Positions 32,500 to 45,142 are shown, counted from the stretch's first letter. The stretch is DNA of 64,000 nucleotides from Nemophila menziesii (GCA_029959085.1 JARWIR010000018.1:4960001-5024000); one strand, 5' to 3'. A program made the numbers and translations. The notes: generated by a model not told the origin, from the sequence alone.

Positions 32500-33480
32500 C
32501 CGACCACTTTTATCTCAAGTTTCCTAGATAATTGCTAAACTTGGAGTTGTACTTGAGGTCCCTTTGTACTACTTCAAACTTCTTCTTTTGAGTCCACTAA
32601 TCATGGAATTTCTGGGTTTTCTCTTTATCTCCCAATAAGCTCTTAATTCAAACTCAAGAGGTAAGTTACAAGTTTTACAATACACCATTAAATACAATGA
32701 TGCACCTAGGGGCGTCTCCAAAGTTGTTTTATAAGCCCATAGTTAATCATCTGACTTCATTGACCAATCCTTTATTTCTTATTTGTCTAGCTCCGTCTTA
32801 ACCCATATCTGAAGGGATTAATCTTAGAGGGTCTTCTCAAGAATATATTTTATCTTGTGATTAGAGATTTCGGATTGACCGTTTGTTTTGGGGTGGTAAG
32901 AGGTAGATACTCGATGTCTCATTCCATATTTCACAAGTACCGTCTTTAAGTATTTATTCAAAAAATATTTACGTCATTACTAATAACTACTCTTGGTGTC
33001 TCATGTCTTGTTAAAATATGTGACTTAATGTATTTAACCACCTCACTTCCATAATTTGCAGGTACCAATAAGTAGTCAATAACTATTAATGTGTATTTAT
33101 TTCCATGGGATGAATACGAATGATCCCATGAAATCAATTCCTCAAACATAAAAAAACTACACCTCTAAAACATTGCTGAGTAGCATCTCGTCAAACCCCA
33201 AAATATTTCAAAAGAATTGGCATCTCTTACATTGCTTGTGGCCAATAAAAACTGTATTGAAGTACCTTAGTGGTTGAGCATTCACCCTTGAAATATCCTT
33301 CATATGTGAGTCGTGACATCTCGCTACAACATCAAGAATTCTATGCTATGACACACACTTTTCAATCATCTGATCAATACATACTTTTTACATGAACAAA
33401 TCTTCCCAAAATAAGTTCTTGGCGTGGTGAATCAATATCTTCTTCTCGTGTGGTGTGCTTTCAATAGGAAATGATCCATT
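32500..33480 (-). pseudogene. Ty3/gypsy retrotransposon integrase relic (core 2)
   Basis: The best-preserved piece is an open stretch at 32,958-33,149 containing GNKYTLIVIDY, SEVVKYIKSHI and TPRVVISND, the catalytic-core pattern of plant Ty3/gypsy integrases (first Asp near the WDHSYSS turn, second in ISND). Upstream on the minus strand is KQCKRCQF, the C-x2-C end of the HHCC zinc-binding domain, and WPH-like residues. Downstream, in shifted frames, lie [13 protein letters not shown] (with the third acidic residue), LWAYKTTLETPLG and AYWEIKRK. Several frameshifts and stops make it non-functional. Integrase inserts retrotransposon cDNA into chromosomes; here only a fossil remains. Lineage is probably Athila/Tat-like. 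Confidence 0.78.
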
Positions 33481-36400
33481 CATGTCGATTGCTAACACAA
33501 GTTAATAATATTTATAGGATGATAAAATTTTACATAAGGTGTTATTTATTTATTTGTTTTAAAAGTAGTTTATCACCCAATACTTTTTCATAAATTCTCC
33601 TTTTAAGTTCAAAATCTTTCAAAGAGCCCCCATCACAACCACTCCTACACCCCAACTAACATACCATTTTTTCCGTACCCCAGGTCCCTAGTTTTGTTTT
33701 CTAATTCATATTGTTTAAATTTGTTTTACCCATAAATTTTTATAGATTTGTTGTGTTTTTATTTTCTTTCTAAAATTATTCTAATAAGCTGCTCCTCTAG
33801 GATAGGTTGTTTTAAAAAAAAAGCCATCCTTTAAGCATTTATTAGTCGTCTCAATAATCCATAATTCATAAAGTAAAAATAACAATGCAAGGGGTGATGT
33901 ACATAAGCTTGGTTTCTAAAATAACAAAGTTTCGGTAAAATATCTGAATAATAATTCATGCTTAACTTTTTCTCATTTTTGTAACAAAAAATATGTATTA
34001 GCCATAGCAAACATTTTCTCATAAAAGAGACATATTTAAGAATTTTAATGGTAACCTTCCAGTTTTATGGGGCCACCCCGCTGAACCTCATATATATTAC
34101 ATGAAGTAAAGCTGCATTACGATAATAAAAACGTGGAGTAAATGTTAAATTTATAAAATGTTGTTGGTGTACAAGAATAATATTATGTTTCATTTTTTTA
34201 AGTAAAAGAAAGATATAAAAAACCAATTTTTATAACCCAATAAAATATAATTTTTGTTTTCATACGAATCAACAAAAGCAAAATAATGTCCACGAGATAA
34301 TTCAAAGTATTGTCTTATGACACATAAACATAAAAAATAACTTAACAAATCTTGTTTCTCTACTCATCTTCACTCTCAGTTTCGTCATCGTTATGGAATT
34401 TAGCGTTGAACATCTTTGTAGGTTGGGTATTGTTTTTGAACATTTGTTATATTGTTTTTATACCCCATTTAATATCCCTTGTTAATGCCTTCCTCCCCAA
34501 TATTTCTCAATAACCTCTCAAACACTCTTGACTACTTATGATTAGAATAACTTTCTTGTTTCAAATTAGAATTGACTTTGTCACTTCTCACGCGTCACTG
34601 ACTTCAAGGTACATCTGAATTAAATGAAATTTCTTCAAAATATCTAACCAGTTAATAGTGGTGACTGAAACAATATGACGTTAAGAGTTTTTCGGTATAC
34701 GCTATAGCTTTCCCAAAGTGACTTTTATTTCTCTTTACGTCGAGGCTTAGGTTTGGAATTCAATTCTTGACTTCTATTCATCTCCTTGAACTCTAATGTT
34801 AGTAATTTACCTAATGTTTACACACTAAACATACAACTAAAGTACAAAAACTGTATAAATAGCATAATGTCCTAAAGAATGTAAAAAAGTAAGATATGGA
34901 AAATATTAAAGAAAACCTCACTTAGGTCTCGTAAACCCTCAAAAATATGTCTCGTGAGTAGATTAATTTATCACAACAGAAGAGGGATAAATAGAAAGAT
35001 AATGAATGCTACTAAATAAACTATCTTAATAACTCTCATATAGTGGTGTCTAAGAAATAATACACAAATACACGTAATAAACAAAAAATTAACATATCAC
35101 AAATTTAATATTGGATTAACTTCGCAATGCAAGAAGGAGCGGTTCTCAATTAGGTATATATGGAGACTATAGGGAATTCATAGGTCCTCCCTTATGTCTA
35201 ATGATAAACTTAGTTACTCCTTAATCGTTCAATCGTTACTCATCCAATAGCTAGAAGTCCTAAGGTCTTTTCAGTTATAGCGTAGGATTAGGAATGGTAT
35301 GATATATATATTTGGATTACGTAAAGTGATATTTTGAATCTCTACTCACTAACCAACAAAGAAACTCTATAGAGCTTGAGTTACTCTCGAGAATTACCTA
35401 ACTTAACCCAATGTCGATACTATAATCAGCATCCCCAAATACCCAGTAGCACTACCTGATGATTTACAAAAAATTCCACGTTGTCGGTTTTTTTCAATTA
35501 TTCTTCTTTATTTATATGTATGTATATATATATATACATATTTATATATACATAAATTTATATATATATATATATATATATATTAAGCTGGTAATGACAC
35601 TCTTTATGAGGTTAGATGTCATACCACTTATTTTTTTCCTCTTTTTTTCCAAGACCCCAACAAATCATTACAATACAAATATTTCAGCAATAGATCACAA
35701 CTAAAAGCTCATAAAATCCCCACCCAATGTTCCCATAATATGGTGCCACCATTCCAAACTCAAGCTCTACTAGTACTAGTATTAGTGTTGTCATATCGGA
35801 AAGTCTTATAATCTTAGACTTATGGCTTATAACATGGAAAAAAAGTAGGCTAAAAGATAAAAAGGGCCTTAGGTGGATGATAATTTAATAAACATGGGCG
35901 AGCAAACTGAAAGATAAAAGTGACTCATCAAATAAATGCATTAAACATTTACCTAACTACTAGAGTTTGTTATTTTCTCACTTTTAGTTCATAAGATAAG
36001 CGAATTATTCTCGCTCAAGGTTTCCTATATTTAAACTTAACTTATACGCATTGCTGATTAATCCTATTTATCCTCTATTAAATTTCTTCATGCATATACG
36101 TTACGCATTTTGCGAAATCTTTCAAAACACACAATTCCCTATCATTAACTTGCTAAACCCAGGCTATAAAAAGGAAAATTCACTACATTCTACATCTATT
36201 CCTTATACCAATATTTTTACAAATTTTATGGTTTTTAAGAAATTAATAACAAAACGATAAATGAGGAAAATGAATACCCCATCCCAATGCACACCTGAGT
36301 AGTGTCCGTAAAACTCGAAAAAGACTCAAAAAATAAATAAAATTATAAATATACATTAATCAAATAAAAAAGTTTAAGGAAAGGGTTTAGGAGACATTAA
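33481..36400. other. Core 2, remaining non-coding part
   Basis: AT-rich, homologous to 23,641-26,530 of core 1. It includes a frameshifted relative of the 24,443 frame (~34,320-34,590) and the TA tract at 35,510-35,582. From about 33,890 onward it is nearly identical to 58,721 onward. Confidence 0.5.
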
Positions 36401-36409
36401 GAGGTCGTA

Positions 36410-36601
36410 TTACATCTCCTCAAAAACGCGATCAAAATAGGTCTCAGTATTTTCTTCCCCGATTTTCACCATGATGCGCTCAATATCTCGCATTAGGTTC
36501 AACTGGTTCATGATATTGTTGTGATGTAACTTTTCTACTCTTGCAACTATATTCATTAGTGACACGACCCACACTAGGGGACCGGTTTCAATGTTATACA
36601 T
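36410..36601 (-). CDS. Unassigned coiled-coil-like frame, 63 codons (core 2)
   Basis: Reads VSLMNIVARVEKLHHNN then NQLNLMRDIERI and ends VFEEM. The spacing of Leu, Ile and Met suggests an amphipathic helix or coiled coil. It lies at the 5' end of the minus-strand coding traces of the core, where a gag C-terminus or similar is conceivable. No domain recognised; likely a relic. Confidence 0.28.
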   Translation of the reverse strand: MYNIETGPLVWVVSLMNIVARVEKLHHNNIMNQLNLMRDIERIMVKIGEENTETYFDRVFEEM

Positions 36602-36904
36602 ACATATTCATGGAATTGAGGAAGAATAGTGATCATTTGTAATTGGTTATTTCCCTTTTTCTTTAGCCAGAACTATACACCTCTCACTATGTAAATATTT
36701 GAAGACCAGACCTTCGATAACAGACTAGGCAAAATGACTAAACCCATTAGAGATTAAAACCGTGAAGAACATAGTCTAGACCTCCAAAGACAAAACTAGG
36801 TGGAATGCCTAAACATGTTGAAGAGTGATCTAGAAAGATGGAAACCAGATGCGCGACACAATTTATCATCAAAGTTTTGAATTTAACTTAAAGTTTAATC
36901 TAAC

Positions 36905-38060
36905 ATATTAAGAAATTACATCAAAAGACTTGGACTTAATGTATATAAAGGACTCAATATATGCGTTAGTGTATAGGTTTGCGACAAAACTGTGCACTCT
37001 CTTCTGCTAATGCATCAAAGAAAGCTTGGTTCAAAAACACTATCCTCCTAATACAAAAACCAAATATTCAACAATAATTTTAAAATCTTAGAATATTTTG
37101 ATCTATAAATTATTAACATAATTTTTTTAGTAAACCAACTTTAATTGAGGTTAACATTACCTGGACTAATCTGATATGAAAAAAAGTGTACAAGTCACAT
37201 TTATACACTTTAATTCCAAAGGTTTTCGAATAAGCATTAAATCAGATTGAACAATATAACACTAATAGCATTTCACATTATTAAACCACGTAAATCTACC
37301 TTTTTTTAAGATTGAATAGCATAGTCTATAATGCAATAGTAATTTGCTACCATTCGAAACACTAATGTATATCTGGCCAACAACATAACACAAGGACCAA
37401 TAAAAAAATTAACTATATTATGTATTTAAATCTTGAACTTGTATTACCATAAAATAAATAATTTGACTAAGCTACATTCTGCATAAAGAGATATAGAGTG
37501 ATAAAAACTTCATAGGTACCTTAAATATCTGCAATTAATCTAAAAAAACATTAAATTTTCCAAAAACTCGAAGTTAGAAACCTTAATCAATATATTAAAT
37601 TTCCTTACAAATCTGTAAATCTGTAAATTTGCAACTAATAAGCATTCACGATTTCATTTGTGCTCATCATTTTCTCTGATGAATAAATAACTAAATAAAT
37701 AAATAATTATCAAATATAACAAGGTATAAATAGAGAAATCAAATAGTACCTTGTGTTGGTTATATGCACCAATGGACAACTTAGTTATCTCCATAATGGT
37801 GAAATCCCAAACATAAAAAAATACATAATAGAAATATTGTATTATTTGAAAAATAAATAGATTGGAGAGGTTATATTTCTTTTAAGACGAGAGAGGGGAG
37901 ATGAATGAGGATAAAATAAAGAACAAGAGTATTTAGATATTGGACGCTAGATTGGGTTGAAATTTTTTACGGTTCTACAAGATTAGGTTGGATTTTTGAA
38001 TGGTCTTTTCTCAACTTTAGTTTTGGGTATTATCCAACATTACTGTTAGCTAAGGTTGTT
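36905..38060 (-). repeat. E-right arm flanking core 2
   Basis: Full inner part, but the outer part has a deletion between GCTAGATTGGG and TTGAAATTTTTT (~37,955) that removes about 180 bp relative to other units. The same deletion is present at ~62,793. Confidence 0.8.
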
Positions 38061-38119
38061 AAAAAAATATTTAAATTGTTATATTAGAAATAATGTTTTT
38101 GAAAAAATAACCATTGTGG

Positions 38120-38297
38120 GCTCAAGCCCACTTTAACTATTGTTTAAACAGCCAATTCACCTACCCAGTCCAATCGCACACTTTGTCCCTCACTATATAT
38201 ACATATAGTAATCATGAAACCTTACTACATACTCAATATAGGGTTTAGATTTGTTTTTATTTTTTTCTTAGGGTTTTGAAACAAGGGAGGATAGCAG
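38120..38297 (+). pseudogene. CSD copy D stub (38.2 kb)
   Basis: Promoter with TATATATAC, leader, AGG for ATG at 38,283-38,285, interrupted after ATAGCAGA. Confidence 0.62.
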
Positions 38298-38932
38298 AGC
38301 CGCCGTCAAGTGCAACAAGGGCGACTGCACAAGACCCTTTCAATGTGAAAAAAAACCATTTTTAAATATTATACGATTCATCAAATCTTCAAGGTCGAGG
38401 TAATTTATATTTTAATAATATATATTTAATTTTGTTTATATTATATGATTAAGTATAATCCATATATTAATTTTATAATTTATTAATGATTTAAATTATA
38501 ATTATAAATCTTGCATTAGATGTTGGTAATTTTTTTCTTTTGCCTGTTGTAATTCTTTTTCAAGTTGTAAATACTTTTGTGGCGAACAATCATTAAGTTG
38601 TAAGTTGTCGTACTCTTTTTTCTTTTCTCAAAATATTGCAAGTTGCAATATAGATCTTACAAATTACATATGCTTGTAACAATTTTTGGAAAAAAAATGT
38701 TTACAATTTACAAATTGTATGCAAATAGAAATTACAATACGGTTTGTTTAAAATTTGAAATAAAAGATGTTTTGATAATTTATCATTTTTATAGAATTTT
38801 TTTTATACAACATTTATTAAAAAAGAATTTTTTTAATATGTCTGTAAGCCTGCAACATGTGAATCTGTCCTTGTTAATTGTTTTTTATATATATTAGAAG
38901 CATAGAATTTAAATTAGTATTTATTAAATATA

Positions 38933-38964
<32 letters not shown>

Positions 38965-39255
38965 CTCAAAATAAAATTTTACAGTAATTAAAAGATGAAG
39001 AATTTAAATTAAAATTGATTAGTTGATGTTAACAATTATTTTTATAAAATTTATTAGGCTCGATTAGAGTGATGTAAGAATTTTTATACTTTACTATTCT
39101 AATCTAATATGCTAAAAAATATTTTATACATGTTATTTTATTGAATGTTAGAAATATTTTTATAGAGTTTATAGTAATAAATTTAAGTAATTTTCTTTAC
39201 ATTATAACATTTTTTCGATACAAAGGCCAAATTTGAATTTTTTACATCTTCTCTA
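38298..39255. mobile_element. Insertion in copy D/A, internally deleted (38.3 kb)
   Basis: The insertion lacks about 10 bp near its left end (CCGTCAAGTG) and ~110 bp after AACCATTTTTAAATATT. It contains a TA tract at 38,938-38,966. Flanked by ATAGCAGA on both sides (right copy at 39,256-39,263). Confidence 0.58.
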
Positions 39256-39333
39256 ATAGCAGAAGATAGTTGGGTTGTCATTAGATTTGACGATTGGAGA
39301 GGATTTGGTTTCATCAAGCCAAATAATAGCGGT
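39256..39333 (+). pseudogene. CSD relic A (39.3 kb)
   Basis: As at 4521, frame broken. Confidence 0.6.
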
Positions 39334-39583
39334 AACACGACAACTGTATGATGTCTAAAAACAACACACAAAAACACTAATACAATATTCCACTAAGACC
39401 GGGTTGATCTAGCTAAGTGTGTTAAAAAAATATTAAAATTATCACCTACCCTGCTTGCAAACAATTCATTATACGCACCCTCTGTCTCTTACTATATATA
39501 CATAATAGTAAACATGAAACCTTACTCAATACTCAATTTAGGATTTAGATTTATTTTCATTTCTTGCTTAGGGTTTTGAAACG

Positions 39584-39841
39584 ATGGAGGATAGCAGAAG
39601 AGAGAGTGGGTTTGTCATTAGATTTGACGATTGGAGAAGTTTTTGTTTCATCAAGCCAAATAATAGTGGTGACGGCAGTGGTGACGTCGTTGTTCAATTT
39701 GCTGATATCATAACCGACTGTAATGTTCGCTACCGTTCATACAACTCTATGATGGCCAATAGGTTGAGTTTTATGCCCTCAAAGAGGGGGCCAAAAGTAG
39801 GTCTCCTGATGTTTTGGTCTGAGGTGTTGAGATTGGTTTGA
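39584..39841 (+). CDS. Truncated cold-shock-domain protein, copy B (39.6 kb)
   Basis: 85 codons. RSFCFIKP at RNP1, VVVQFADI at RNP2. A T-to-G change removes the stop used by other B copies, so the frame runs on to EVLRLV before ending at 39,841. TATA at 39,493-39,500; TTAGGGTTT telo-box before the ATG. Confidence 0.42.
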   Translation: MEDSRRESGFVIRFDDWRSFCFIKPNNSGDGSGDVVVQFADIITDCNVRYRSYNSMMANRLSFMPSKRGPKVGLLMFWSEVLRLV

Positions 39842-40080
39842 AAAGGAGCATGGGTAATTGGAATCGTGGTAGCAGATATTGTTCTACCACGATTCCAATT
39901 ACCCATGCTCCTTTTCAAACCATTATCAACAGCTGATACCAAAACATCAAGAGCCTTACTTTTGCCCCACTCTTTGAGGGCACCGCTGCCGTCACCACTA
40001 TTATTTGGCTTGATGAAACCAAATCTTCTCCAATCGTCAAATCTTATGACAAACCCACTCTCTCTTCTGCTATCCTCCAT
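39730..40080 (-). CDS. CSD fusion frame crossing the palindrome apex, copy C (116 codons)
   Basis: From the MEDSRR start at 40,080 the frame reads RRFGFIKPNNSGDGSG, then an internal deletion joins it to the frame encoding KSKALDVLVSAVDNGLKR. It continues through the apex into the antisense of copy B. Removal of RNP2 means it cannot fold as a cold-shock domain. It is useful because it shows the C-terminal frame (KALDV) that resembles the final strand of plant CSDs, which the other copies reach only by a frameshift. Probably not a functional protein. Confidence 0.35.
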   Translation of the reverse strand: MEDSRRESGFVIRFDDWRRFGFIKPNNSGDGSGALKEWGKSKALDVLVSAVDNGLKRSMGNWNRGRTISATTIPITHAPFQTNLNTSDQNIRRPTFGPLFEGIKLNLLAIIELYER

Positions 40081-40268
40081 CGTTTCAAAACCATAAGCAA
40101 GAAGTGAAAACAAATCTAAATCCTAAATTGAGTATTGAGTAAGGTTTCTTGTTTCCTATTATGTATATATACTGAGAGACAGAGGATGCGTATAATGAAT
40201 TGTTTGGATAATGAAATGTTTGTAGGCAGGGTAGGTGACAATTTTAATATTTTTTAACACGCTTAACT

Positions 40269-40557
40269 AAGAGTAATGTTGGCAAAACTAGGGCTGAGCA
40301 AAAACCATTTAAAAATCCAACCCGGTCTTTTTTAACCCTAAATATTTTTAACCCACCTAGAATTTATTAATAATCTGAATTAAAATTAAAAAAACTAGTT
40401 CAAAGATTTAGACTTCGGGTAAAAAAGAAGAAGTTAATTCTCGGGTACTTCCCCAAGACCCGGTTCTTTAACAAAAAACATGTATAAAACTCTCTCGAAA
40501 TCTATCGTCCAATATCTATTACTCTTGTTCTTAATTTTATCCTCTTTCCTTTCCCTC
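40269..40557 (+). repeat. E-left stub joined to core 3
   Basis: Same truncation and same join as at 30,961. Confidence 0.8.
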
Positions 40558-40718
40558 TCTAGATTTTAGCTTACTTTATAACATGTTTAGGCAATCCACC
40601 TAGTTTTGTCTTCGGATGTCTAGACTACACCTCTTAACAGCTTCAATCTCCAATGGGTTTAGTCCTTCTACCTAGTCTGTTATCGGAGGTCTAGTCTTCA
40701 AATATTTACACCTTGAAT

Positions 40719-41003
40719 TTATATAATTACCTCGTGTTTTGGCTTCTTCTCGGGTGAATTATGAATGAGAAGAGATGTTTCTTTTGTTTCCACTAGTGCT
40801 TTCTTGTTACTCTTCTTTGCCAAGATTTGTACCATTCTCTTGTAAGCCATCACATCCTTTCGTTTTGTCATCTCAGTAACACACAAATTTATGATAAACC
40901 AAGTATGAGTTAATCTCTTGAACTTTAAATGAATGGTGTTCTTTTGGTTGTAATGGTAGGAGGATATGTAATGGTGATTGGATGAAGTGTTGTGAGGAAT
41001 CAA
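40719..41003 (-). CDS. Unassigned Lys-rich open frame, 94 codons (core 3)
   Basis: The second half, from an internal Met at about residue 45 (MTKRKDVMAYKRMVQ), is Lys-rich and is the part best conserved among cores 1-3. The first half (MIPHNTSSNHH...) is poorly conserved and may be leader. It lies on the integrase strand, beyond the GC-palindrome cluster. A retrotransposon ORF start is possible but no domain is recognised. Confidence 0.3.
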   Translation of the reverse strand: MIPHNTSSNHHYISSYHYNQKNTIHLKFKRLTHTWFIINLCVTEMTKRKDVMAYKRMVQILAKKSNKKALVETKETSLLIHNSPEKKPKHEVII

Positions 41004-41385
41004 GGAAGAATAAAAGATTTCTTTAATGGTGTAATATGAAGAAAGAAAGAAGAAATTTTGAAGAATGGATAATCTGTAGTAATTTGTGCTGTTGTGGAAT
41101 GGATTAAGTGAATATTATGTGTTTATGAAAGATGGGTGGAAATTCTGGTGGTGTTTTGGTGTGTTTTTAAAGGTTTTCTCAATATTCAAAGGTGCTTCAA
41201 TGGAGTTTGGGTGTGGAATTTTGTATTAATGTAATAGAAGAAGGCATGAAAATAGGGTTTAGTTTGTAGAAAACCTTAGGGTTTCCTTTATCTTTGTCTA
41301 AACCGCCTCCTTGTGTTTTACAACACCTCCTTCATGCTACAACTATCATCGCGACGCTGGTGTCGCAAATTCCTATGTCAATATT

Positions 41386-41690
41386 GTGCGGTGTACCGCA
41401 TATATACGCGGTGTACCACGCGAATTCTCCAATTCTTTATGACATTTAATGCTTGGACTTACCGTCGAGATGCTATCTGACGTACGGTGTACCGCACCAA
41501 TACTTCACATCTATGTTTCGTTACATGTGTCGTAATCCGTTCACACGGTCCTTTTTCGCGGAAGGTGTACCTTGATTTTAGTGCGGTGCACCGCACCAGC
41601 TTTGACATATTTGCCAAATTGAAGCTCGTGTGATCAACCTGACATTTCGGTTGTGTGCGGTGCACCGCGATTCTCATGCGCTATACCACA
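41386..41690. repeat. Cluster of GC-rich palindromic motifs (core 3)
   Basis: GTGCGGTGTACCGCA (~41,387), GTACGGTGTACCGCAC (~41,483), the perfect palindrome GTGCGGTGCACCGCAC (41,581-41,596) and GTGCGGTGCACCGCG (~41,654). Confidence 0.7.
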
Positions 41691-42109
41691 CAAAGTGATG
41701 TAAGCACGATTATTCAAACTCTTTCCTCCAAACTCAAAGATGTACCTACATACACAACAAAATGATTAACTTTATTCTCCAATTACCTTTAGTACACATA
41801 AATAAAACTAAATCTAATAATCCACCCTACAAAAGCAATAAACTAGTCACAAATAGGTTTTCACCCTTCTTTGGCGTTTGTTCAATGTAGTGAAACTCGA
41901 AGGGTTAACTCGCGCGCTACTCGGAAATGATGAGGTACATGACCTCCCCACAATTTGGATCTTCCACACTAATGGTATCCTCACCTCCATGATGTATACT
42001 AAATTGATAACCATAACCCATGAATGTATATTTTCTGGTTGAATGTCCAAGCTCTATAGTTCCATGAGGCGTCACCTTACTAACAATGAACAGACCCGAC
42101 CACTTTTAT

Positions 42110-43090
42110 CTCAAGTTTCCTAGATAATTGCGAAACTTGGAGTTGTATTTGAGGTCCCTTTGTACTACTTCAAACTTCTTCTTTTGAGTCCAATAATCAT
42201 GGAATTTCTGGGTTTTCTCTTTATCTCCCAATAAGCTCTTAATTCAAACTCAAGAGGTAAGTTACAAGTTTTACAATACACCATTAAATACAATGATGCA
42301 CCTAGGGGCGTCTCCAATGTTGTTTTATAAGCCCATAGTTAATCATCTGACTTCATTGACCAATCCTTTATTTCTTATTTGTCTAGCTCCGTCTTAACCC
42401 ATATCTGAAGGGATTAATCTTAGAGGGTCTTCTCAAGAATATATTTTATCTTGTGATTAGAGATTTTGGATTGACCGTTTGTTTTGTGGTGGTAAGAGGT
42501 AGACACTCGATGTCTCATTCCATATTTCACAAGTACCGTCTTTAAGTATTTATTCAAAAAATACTTACCTCATTACAAATAACTACTCTTGGTGTCTCGT
42601 GTCTTGTTAAAATAAGTGACTTAATGTATTTAACCACCTTTCTTCCATAATTTGCAGGTACCAATAAGTAGTCAACAACTATTAATGTGTATTTATTTCC
42701 ATGGGATGAATACGAATGATCCCATTAAATCAATTCCTCAAACATAAAAAAACTACACCTCTAAAACATTGTTGAGTAGCATCTCGTCAAACCTCAAAAT
42801 ATTTCAAATGAATTGGCATCTCTTACATTGCTTGTGGCCAATAAAAACTGTATTGAAGTACCTTAGTGGTTGAGCATTCACCCTTGAAATATCCTTCATA
42901 TGGTGACTCGTGACATCTCGCTACAACATCAAGAATTCTATGCTATGACACACACTTTTCAATCATATGATCAATACATACTTTTTACATGAACAAATCT
43001 TCCCAAAATAAGTTCTTGGCGTGGTGAATCAATATCTTCTTCTCGTGTGGTGTGCTTCCGATAGGAAATGATCCACTCATGTCGATTGCT
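42110..43090 (-). pseudogene. Ty3/gypsy integrase relic (core 3)
   Basis: Homologue of 32,500-33,480 with the same landmarks (zinc-binding C-x2-C near 42,825, core near 42,580-42,740) and further frame breaks. Confidence 0.65.
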
Positions 43091-45142
43091 AACACAAGTT
43101 AATAATATTTATAGGATGATAAAATTTTACATAAGGTGTTGTTTATTTATTTGTTTTAAAAGTAGTTTATCACCCAATACTTTTTCATAAATTCTCCTTT
43201 TAAGTTCAAAATATTTCAAAGAGCCCCCATCACAACCACACCTACACCCCAACTAACATACCATTTTTTCCGTACCCCAGGTCCCTAGTTTTGTTTTCTA
43301 ATTCATATTGTTTAAATTTGTTTTATACATAAAGTTTTATAGATTTGTTGTGTTTTTATTTTCTTTCTAAAATTATTCTAATAAGCTGCTCCTCTAGGAT
43401 AGGTTGTTTAAAAAAAAAGAGCCATCCTTTAAGCATTTATTAGTCGTCTCAATAATCCATAATTCATAATGTAAAAATAACAATGCAAGGGGTGATGTAC
43501 ATAAGCTTGTTTCCTAAACTAACAAAGTTTCGGTAAAATATCTGAATAATAATTCATGCTTATCTTTTTTTCATTTTTGTAACAAAAAATATGTATTAGC
43601 CATAGCAAACATTTTCTCATAAAAGAGACATATTTAAGAATTTTGATGGTAACCTTCAAGTTTTATGGGGCCACCCCGCTGAACCTCATATATATTACAT
43701 GAAGTAAAGCTGCATTACGATAATAAAAACGTGGAGTAAATGTTAAATTTATAAAATGTTGTTGGTATAAAAGAATAATATTATGTTTCTAAGTAAAAAA
43801 AAGATATAAAAAATCAATTTTTATAAACCAATAAAATATAATTTTTGTTTTCATACGAATCAACAAAAGCAAAATAATGTCCACGAGATAATTCAAAGTA
43901 TTGTCTTATGACACATAAACATAAAAAATAACTTAACAAATCTTGTTTCTCTACACATCTTCACTCTCAGTTTCGTCATCGTTAAGGAATTTTGCGTTGA
44001 ACATCTTTGTAGGTTGGGTATTGTTTTTGAACATTTGTTATATTGTTTTTATACCCCATTTAATATCCCTTGTTAATGCCTTCCTCGCCAATATTTCTCA
44101 ATAACCTCTCAAACTCTCTTGAATACTTATGATTAGAATAACTTTCTTGTTTCAAATTAGAATTTACTTTGTCACTTCTCATGCGTCCCTGACTTCAAGG
44201 TACATCTGAATTAAATGAAATTTCTTCAAAATATCTGACCAGTTAATAGTGGTGACTGAAACAATACGACGTTATGAGTTTTTCGGTATACGCTATAGCT
44301 TTCCCAAAGTGACTTTTAGTTCTCTTTACGTCGAGGCTAAGGTTTGGAATTCAATTCTTGACTTCTATTCATCTCCTTGAACTTAATGTCAGTAATTTAC
44401 CTAATGTTTACACACTAAACATACAACTAAAGTACAAAAACTGTATAAATAGCATAATGTCCTAAAGAATGTAAAAAAGTAATATATGGAAAATATTAAG
44501 GAAAACCTCACTTAGGTCTCGTAAACCCTCAAAAATATGTCTCGTGAGTAGAGTAATTTATCACAAAAGAAGAGGGAGAAATAGATAGATAATGAATGCT
44601 ACTAAATAAACTATCTTAATAACTCTCATATAGTGGTGTCTAAGAAATAATACACAAATACACGTAATAAACAAAAAATTATCATGTCACAAACTTAATA
44701 TTGGATTAACTTCACAATGGAAGAAGGAGCGGTTCTCAATTAGGTTTATATGGAGACTATAGGGAATTCATAGTTCCTTCCTTATGTCTAATGGTACACT
44801 TAGTTACTCCTTAATCGTTCAATCGTTACTCATCGAATAGCTAGAAATTCTAAGGTCTTTTCAGTTATAACGTAGGATTAGGAAAGGTATGATATATATT
44901 TGGATTATGTAAAGTGATCTTTTGAATCTCTACTCACTAACCAACAAAGATCTCTATAGAGCTGGAGTTACTCTCGAGAATTACCTAACTTAACCCAATG
45001 TCGATACTATAATCAGCATCCCCAAATACCCAGTAGCACTACTTGATGATTTACAAAAAATTCCACGTTGTCGGTTTTTTTCAATTATTCTTCTTTATTT
45101 ATATGTATGTATATATATATATACATATTTATATATACATAA

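Larger units (their letters stand above)
30962..36905. mobile_element. Core 2: ~5.9 kb, with inner inverted ends of ~150 bp
   Basis: Left end 30,962-31,113 and right end 36,691-36,834 are inverted repeats sharing TCTAGAT, ACxTGTTTAGGCA, CCACCTAGTTTTGTCTT, GGGTTTAGTCATT and GTCTTCAAATATTTAC. They read as terminal inverted repeats of a DNA-transposon-like unit, but in core 1 the similarity continues into the E arms, so the true element ends are probably further out. Contents match core 1: MTKRKD region, GC palindromes, integrase relic and coiled-coil-like frame, all on the minus strand. Confidence 0.68.
39410..40269. repeat. Palindrome 1 with ~100 bp deleted from the right arm (39.4-40.3 kb)
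   Basis: The right arm lacks most of the RNP2-to-end part of copy C (the join is GAGGGCACCGCTG near 39,977). The apex hairpin around 39,875 is intact. Confidence 0.86.

Noticed and set aside
30962..36834. Calling the core a complete DNA transposon with ~150 bp TIRs
   Set aside because: In core 1 the inverted similarity continues outward into the E arms, no transposase was recognised and no clear target-site duplication flanks the ~150 bp ends.
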